The notes under the pieces: model-generated | The model's input: only the letters and a program-made list of their open reading frames with translations | What the model was told of the DNA's origin: nothing | Database searches by the model: none | Shown: one piece after another, positions 58,665-64,000 of the stretch | Numbering within the stretch: position 1 is the first letter of the stretch | Layout: each line of letters opens with the position of its first letter | Translations under genes and position numbers: made by a program | NCBI RefSeq assembly: GCF_021130785.1 | Contig: NC_060208.1 | Location: forward strand, 168,807,501-168,871,500 | DNA: 64,000 nt | Source: Homalodisca vitripennis | Taxonomy: Eukaryota; Arthropoda; Insecta; Hemiptera; Cicadellidae | Direction: 5' to 3'

Positions 58665-59115
58665 TTCCTCAGGAGGAAATGCGTTACGCACCTAGGGTCT
58701 CCGCTTCAGAGGTCCCCGTGTGTGGGACTCCCTTTTCTTCTCTTTCTCTACGATCCCTAGGTTTACCCACTAAAACCTCCTGCGCTTCATCTACTGGAAC
58801 TGGGATCACAAAAAGGTATTACATCAGTCCAGCGTGGTCTCAGCAGTATGACATATACTACTCTACTCTTCTAGTCTATTGATGTCCTTCCTCCATCTTC
58901 TTTTGCCTCATGATCCTCTCAACCATTTCTGCCACCAAGTCCCACTGATCTTGGCTTTTAATCATCTTAGTTATGATGTTGCCACTTGTCAGGATGCCAA
59001 GCTCTACCAAGTACGGTCTTCTCAGCTGGTCCCACCTCTCACAATCCAGTATGGTATGCTCTGCCGTGTCTACATCCTGACGGTACCTGCAGTTCTCAGA
59101 TTCTGTTTTCTGCAT
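58665..59115 (-). pseudogene. LINE 3' fragment with zinc-knuckle-like end, right arm only
   Basis: The minus-strand frame 59115-58876 reads CRYRQDVDTAEHTILDCERW and continues EMVERIMRQKK to a stop. The DTAEHTILDCERW pattern is the C-terminal CCHC-like 'C..C..DT..H....C..W' end found after reverse transcriptase in R1/jockey-type LINEs. Here the second Cys of the expected pair is replaced (CRYR). GC content is higher than around it. It interrupts the right duplication arm where the left arm has other DNA, so it arrived after the duplication or was lost on the left. Confidence 0.7.
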
Positions 59116-59654
59116 ACGAAATAGATACTACCTCCCGGATTTTTTCTCTTTTCTCTCCTACAGGTTCTCGTGTACTCTAGTATCAATATTACTCATGATT
59201 ATACAGCGGTATGTCCCAAGTTATCTTCAATTGTTTGAGAAAGAACCATCTGTATTATTTACATCTAATAACAGTACGTCTGGTTGGAGGCTTATTGACT
59301 GTAACTTTACCCTAGGCTGTCTAATATCTTTTCTCAAATAAGAATGTCCATTTAAAATTTATCACTTTTCTACTATCAGATAATTGAGCTTATTAATAAG
59401 GTAAACATGAAAGAATAAAATAATTTACCAAAAAGGCTGTAATATATATTTTTCTTTTATGGAATCATTAAATTTACTTCCCCTGAAACAATACAATTAA
59501 AACAAGTAAAAATATGTAATGAGTAAAAAGAAAATGAAACTTATGCGTTATTAAAACTTATAAGAAAAAAACTTATAAGAAATTCATATATAGATCAACT
59601 TAGGCTTGATATTTTAAATAACATCAACGATCATTATTAGTACTGTATCTCTAA

Positions 59655-59833
59655 GACATCTCATTATTGTCCAAAGAACATTACAGCTTTAGTACAATAG
59701 CGGTCTGCTCGGTACACCAACGCGTAGAATGGTATTTTCACGAATTCCACATTCTTGAGAGATACGCGATATTAAACTTGTCCCACATATTGCAGCCACA
59801 TATTATTTCCTATACCTTAGGGATTATTTGCAG
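59655..59833 (+). other. Candidate exon-like open block A, right copy
   Basis: A 59-codon stop-free stretch after TAA, ending TTTGCAG/GTAAGC. Same length as the left copy with no indel, although neighbouring DNA has several. It contains the dispersed module (CATTATTGTCCAAAGAACAT). The substitution pattern between copies is mostly amino-acid changing, so coding is doubtful. Confidence 0.25.
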
Positions 59834-59929
59834 GTAAGCTTCAAAAAAAAAAAATTCAAAAGCAAATGTTTTATGATTTTCTAAAGGTAGTATTGTAGGA
59901 AATATTGTAACATGGTGTGACGATGTTGA

Positions 59930-59933
<4 letters not shown>

Positions 59934-59971
<38 letters not shown>
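59934..59971. repeat. (GT)n microsatellite
   Basis: Pure GT run just outside the outer edge of the right duplication arm. Confidence 0.95.
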
Positions 59972-59972
<1 letters not shown>

Positions 59973-61194
59973 CGCTCACCCGCGCGCTTATTTGTCTGTC
60001 ACTCTTCACAGCATAAATTTTAATCATTCCACTTAGTCAAACTTAAATAAATATCTATCAAATAACTGTTAATCTAAATAAACAATTATGCACCTAATAA
60101 GTAACATACAAATTAACTAAATTAATGTAATTACATAATTCACTTTTTACTTGTATTAATACGCAAATAATATTTTAATTGAATATTTTAGTTTCAAAAA
60201 GGAAAATTGTAAGACAGTCACATGAATCCATCCTACATGAAGTGTTACCAGCCTTATACATTAAAAGGTATACAAGAAAAAATTTACATTAATCATTATA
60301 CTACTTAAATGATACATTACTGCAGAAATATTTACTCAAGATTTACCTTAGAGCTTATTCAATACATTTTAGTTAGTGACATACGATTTTTGTAACTCAT
60401 GATTATTAAAATTAAATTAACCTTATTTTTAATAACAATAGTCGCGATTGAGTATTTAACAAAAGCTAAACTGCAAGTAATCTACAAGATCTCCTAGAGA
60501 GAGGTCGTTATATTTATCCATTAAACATCTTATGTAGTTTTATTTAATATTATTGTTACTTTAAACTACCAAGAAGAGTTTTGGCCAAATCCAATATGTG
60601 TACCTTACTAATACTTACTAGATAAGCTTTAAATTTAAGCCAATTTATTAGCTTTAAATAAAACCACCAATAATGTCTGTTTTAAAGTATTATACATTGT
60701 TACAATATTATTACGACTGCATATTGTGGATGATCACGTCTTGATAAAATATTCCCCAGTTCCAATGTGTCGTAACGAAGGTTGTATGTCCAGCCTGGTA
60801 ATAATGTGCGCTATTTAAAAATATGGTACTGAATATTTACCTAATTTTATAATTTATTTTGTCGAATGCCATGATCAAAAGTTGGCCGTTTTAAATAACA
60901 ACTTCAATTCTAACGCCGTAAAATATTTCGGAAATATTTTCCCATTTCACATATTCATATCCGCATTGTATCCATCTTATGAACAGTATGAGATCCTTCA
61001 TTAAAATAATGTAGTATTATGTTGTGTGTTTCTGAGACACCTCCTCTGCATCTAAATAAATCAGTTAAAATAACACCTATTAAGTGGCAACTTGTGTTAT
61101 TTTAAAACAAAATATGATATTCATCGTTAAGACGGAAAACTAGAAGCATTTGTGACTGATTTGTCCATTCCATTCCATTTCCATTTTTCCAAGT
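59972..61194. other. AT-rich DNA, nothing recognised
   Basis: No gene-like, RNA-like or transposon-like structure was recognised. Confidence 0.55.
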
Positions 61195-61328
61195 GCTGCT
61201 CGTCTTCACAAGCCAACTTCCGCTTTGAGAAAGAAACAGGAAACTCACTTATAATTGTTCCCAGCATCTGAGTTTGTGGTTTTATTCTAAAATAACAAAG
61301 TAGAATTTTTATACAGATTATATTAAAA
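61195..61328 (+). repeat. 'CCGCTTTG' module, copy 2
   Basis: GTCTTCACAAGCCAACTTCC then GCTTTGAGAAAGAAACAGGA is nearly identical over about 50 bases to the copy at 62.08 kb and similar over about 130 bases to 40.60-40.74 kb. Confidence 0.6.
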
Positions 61329-62070
61329 ACTTGTATTTAATTGTATTGATTTTAGCTTCTTACTTGATTAAAGCTTGCACTATATGTTAGCTTTTCATGG
61401 AAACAATTTTTGTGTCCATCAAACCTGAAAATTTTTTGACATATAAGTAGTGACACTCTTATCTTTATAAAATTTGTGGTTTAATCGTAAATATGTGTTA
61501 AATTTAATGAGGCAATGGCATATTTTTTATGAATGCGCAATAATTTATTTTATCAGGTTGCTATTAGTTTAATTCCTGAACTTTCCCAGCACATTTTTAT
61601 TGACCTCATTGTACAAAGTGTGCTTATGGATATTCGAAAAATTCTAAATCATCTTTGGATAATTTTTTTTATTTTAATACAAATCTCCATTATTTATCCA
61701 AAATATGAAACCGCCAGTATCAAAGTATGATATAACAATTCGATCTCTTCTATAATAATGAACCATTTTATTACAATGAAAATCGTACATTTAAGTTTTA
61801 GATATATCTAAAATAATCATCTCAACATGTATTGGTTTATCCATTTTACGATGCTTTTATCCTTGCATACTGCTACGTTGGCTATCGTTAACTATGGTAG
61901 CAGTGTTAAAGTTCGGTTTAGCAACCAGTATTTCAATGTTTTTCTGTTATTAAGTTGATGTATTAATGTTTTCTTTGATCTTGAATACTTTAATCAAATA
62001 TGGCATTATTATTCATTAGCATAAAGAAGTCTGTCCCTAAGAATTTTTTGAGTGCAGCTCTCCTCGCAAT
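61329..62070. other. AT-rich DNA with a diverged repeat
   Basis: About 61,540-61,630 repeats the segment at 48.94-49.04 kb (GGTTGCTATTAGTTT). A 65-codon frame there ends soon after and has no recognisable features. Confidence 0.45.
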
Positions 62071-62079
62071 CTTGGGGTC

Positions 62080-62140
62080 GTCTTCACAAGCCAACTTCCG
62101 CTTTGAGAAAGAAACAGCAAACTCACTTATGTTTTTATTC
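62080..62140 (+). repeat. 'CCGCTTTG' module, copy 3
   Basis: GTCGTCTTCACAAGCCAACT then TCCGCTTTGAGAAAGAAACA. The reading NFRFEKETANSL is the same as in copy 2 except one residue. Confidence 0.6.
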
Positions 62141-63245
62141 AGCATGATTGCAAAAAGTGTAATACACAGTGTATATTAGTTACAAGAAGTCCAAGTTTTA
62201 AAGCTTATTGAATGATATAGAACATGAGCAGTATGTTTTGATTTGTTAGTTAGAGTTGTGATTAGTTCCGAATATTAATTTTTGGAGGAATAATGTTTTT
62301 GGTAGTATGGGTAAATCGTAATGTTAATCAAGATGACATTCAGGATATTCAATGTCTTATTCTATGATATAGCCAATGTTTCTGTCTTGTGGAATCTGAA
62401 ACAAGTCTTGTATTTCATCGTATTTGTATTAGGAATTATCGTATTAGGATTTGTGAAGTTCTTGAAAACACCAATGCATAGAAATTATTTGCATCGAAAT
62501 ATCCTAAGCATAGTAATTCTTCTTCTGGACTAAATTTTGATAAATATTTATTATTTGCTTTATCATGTTTTTGGACACTTTGTGTGACACCTGTGCAAAC
62601 GGATGATTCAACCATCAGTCAATAACTGAAGTTACGCTTCGTTAATTTCATCATTACTTGCAAAGCACGGTTATAGCGGTTAATAAGAAATATCAAGACC
62701 AAAAGTTGAAAACATGTACTGCAAAACTCCTCCGCGACGTCAAACTTTTATTAGAGTTAAATAAAGATCACTATTTTCTCCTAAGGTTGAAAAGTTCAAT
62801 TGTTCCCTTACATTGCAAACTTTTTAATGTCTTAACTAAGTGTGGCGTGTAATGGATGGCTGTATGCATACAAATTAACAATTAACCATACTTAAATACA
62901 TAAATATAATCTAGATTTGGTAATAAATATGTCCTTTTCATAAATAACATATTACAGTAACTCTAAAATTAAGTATTTCACGCAATTGATTCCATTAAAT
63001 AGGGCGTACTAAGAGTAAGTATGTTGGAGTTATGTACGTGTATGAATATATATATGATATGAATACGTGTGTGTGTGTGTGCGTATTGTATTTTGGGACT
63101 TGGTATGTATTTATGTAAGACTGGGTGTGGTGTGTTGTGGATGGATGTATGCATATAGTTCTTAAATTTATAATCATTAAGACTATTAATGTAGTCAGAA
63201 ATAGTTGAAGATAATTATTAAATATAGTAAGCGGGTAGTGCGGGT
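62141..63245. other. AT-rich DNA; probable LINE 5' region at the end
   Basis: Frames of about 64-70 codons near 62.4 and 62.75 kb are unrecognised. A short GT run lies at 63,067-63,083. The last 150-200 bases may be the 5' UTR of the LINE that follows. Confidence 0.45.
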
Positions 63246-64000
63246 TTGGTGATAGGAGTGTGCGGAATGAATGACTTTTTGAATGAAGCGATTGATGATT
63301 TTAGATTAGTAAGTCCAGTAGTGTATGAGGATATTGGGGATTTTACTTTTTGGGCGAGAGACGTTGATGGCTCAGACAGCTGTGGTATAACAATTTTACA
63401 TGACAATATTAGGAGTTATAACAGACACATAGACGAACTCTTAATTATCTGAAACAGTCTCGGTAATAAGTTTGATATTATTGTTTTAACAGAAACCTGG
63501 TTAGATGAACGTTGCAGTATGGCTGGTTGTATGGATGGGTATGATGTGATTACGAAAAAAACAAAAGAGGAACCAGAATGATGGCGTAATTGTGTGTGTC
63601 AATAAATGTTTTCGAGTAGAGTATGAGGAGGTAAGTATGCATGGGGCCACAAGTATCAGAGTGGATATGTCGGTTGGCGGTGAGCGGCTCAGTTTGCTCG
63701 CGGTGTATCGCAGCCCATCCTCAGATAATGATCTCGATTTATTCATTAATGACCTTGAATTTTATAGCAGCAATAGACCCAGGGACCGAATACACTGGCT
63801 AATTGGTGACGTCAATTGCTGCATTTTGCAGGAAAATCAATGTTTGTTATCACAACGTTATCTTGATGTATTATACGGCGCCGGCTTTGTTAGTTGTATA
63901 AATATTCAAACTAGAGTTACGGCAAATTCATCTAGCTGCATCGACCACATTTTTGTTGATATAAAGAACACAGATGGCATTGAATCGGGTTTAATAAAAT
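63246..64000 (+). pseudogene. LINE endonuclease domain, cut by the window edge
   Basis: This is the start of a CR1/jockey-type ORF2. Visible are ITILHDNIRSYNRHIDELL (the NIRS motif with its Asn), FDIIVLTETWLDE (catalytic Glu), LLAVYRSPSSDNDLDLFIND, HWLIGDVNC (the GD.N motif) and SSSCIDHIFVD near 63,935. The SDH motif and reverse transcriptase lie beyond the window. Breaks: in-frame TGA at 63450-63452 and a frameshift near 63,556-63,576, after which the frame is open to the edge. It is less decayed than the LINE at 35.5 kb but not intact. Confidence 0.88.

Larger units (their letters stand above)
54045..59885. repeat. Right arm of the large inverted segmental duplication
   Basis: Inverse complement of 20,190-26,570, with the anchors given for the left arm. 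The arm includes one stretch identical over 85 nt (54,244-54,328 region) and a right-only LINE insertion at about 58,665-59,115. Homology fades at about 54,045 on the inner side and about 59,885 on the outer side. Confidence 0.85.

Noticed and set aside
20190..59885. Assembly artefact producing a false inverted repeat
   Set aside because: The arms differ by many substitutions, indels and arm-specific insertions, which a duplicated contig would not show.
62321..62533. 70-codon hydrophobic frame resembling a membrane protein
   Set aside because: Hydrophobicity follows from AT-rich codons (Ile, Leu, Phe, Val); there is no start context, partner or conservation.

Overview
The window looks like AT-rich non-coding DNA from an arthropod nuclear genome, probably an insect. 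Dense (TA)n and (TG)n microsatellites, DD41D mariner-like elements, a Kolobok-type transposon, CR1/jockey-type LINE remnants, Penelope-like (PLE) fragments and a tRNA-derived SINE all point that way. A hemipteran is my guess from the repeat mix, but no host gene here proves it. No bacterial, organellar or CRISPR-like features are present, and I could not identify a complete host protein-coding gene.

Layout. 1-5.4 kb is plain AT-rich DNA with one foldback module. 5.4-7.45 kb is a compositional island: a candidate TATA start region, an 11-unit minisatellite (about 127-bp units, then about 99-bp units) in which every unit keeps a stem-loop, and a GC-rich block with splice-donor-like sites. 7.9-8.85 kb is an interspersed repeat. 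9-17.6 kb is mostly featureless, with small modules: a dispersed 'TATTGTTCTTT' segment, a foldback, a short GC-richer block with a small ORF, and a 36-bp direct duplication. 17.6-18.9 kb is a dead DD41D transposon with perfect 23-bp terminal inverted repeats (TIRs).

The main large-scale structure is an old inverted segmental duplication: about 20.19-26.57 kb is the reverse complement of about 54.04-59.88 kb. The arms are roughly 6 kb, diverged and full of indels, with a 27-kb spacer. Within them one 85-nt block is 100% identical and looks like a small spliced exon. The spacer holds an apparently intact DD41D transposon with 495-bp, about 99% identical TIRs and a complete 354-aa transposase (31.56-34.12 kb), a decayed CR1-like LINE (35.5-38.5 kb), and a LINE-type 3' tail plus a perfect 51-bp-arm hairpin near the symmetry axis (about 40.2-40.5 kb). 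It also holds a Kolobok-like transposon with TTAA flanks (41.4-44.7 kb), PLE fragments on both strands, an unidentified minus-strand coding remnant (50.96-51.6 kb), and a duplicated SINE/microsatellite cluster (52.1-52.9 kb).

Right of the duplication, 59.9-63.2 kb is AT-rich with two copies of a module also seen at 40.6 kb. The window ends inside the endonuclease domain of a second LINE (63.25 kb to the edge). Apart from the intact DD41D transposase, the recognisable coding sequence is decayed mobile-element sequence. The candidate host parts (conserved exon, GC island, minisatellite) are inferences.
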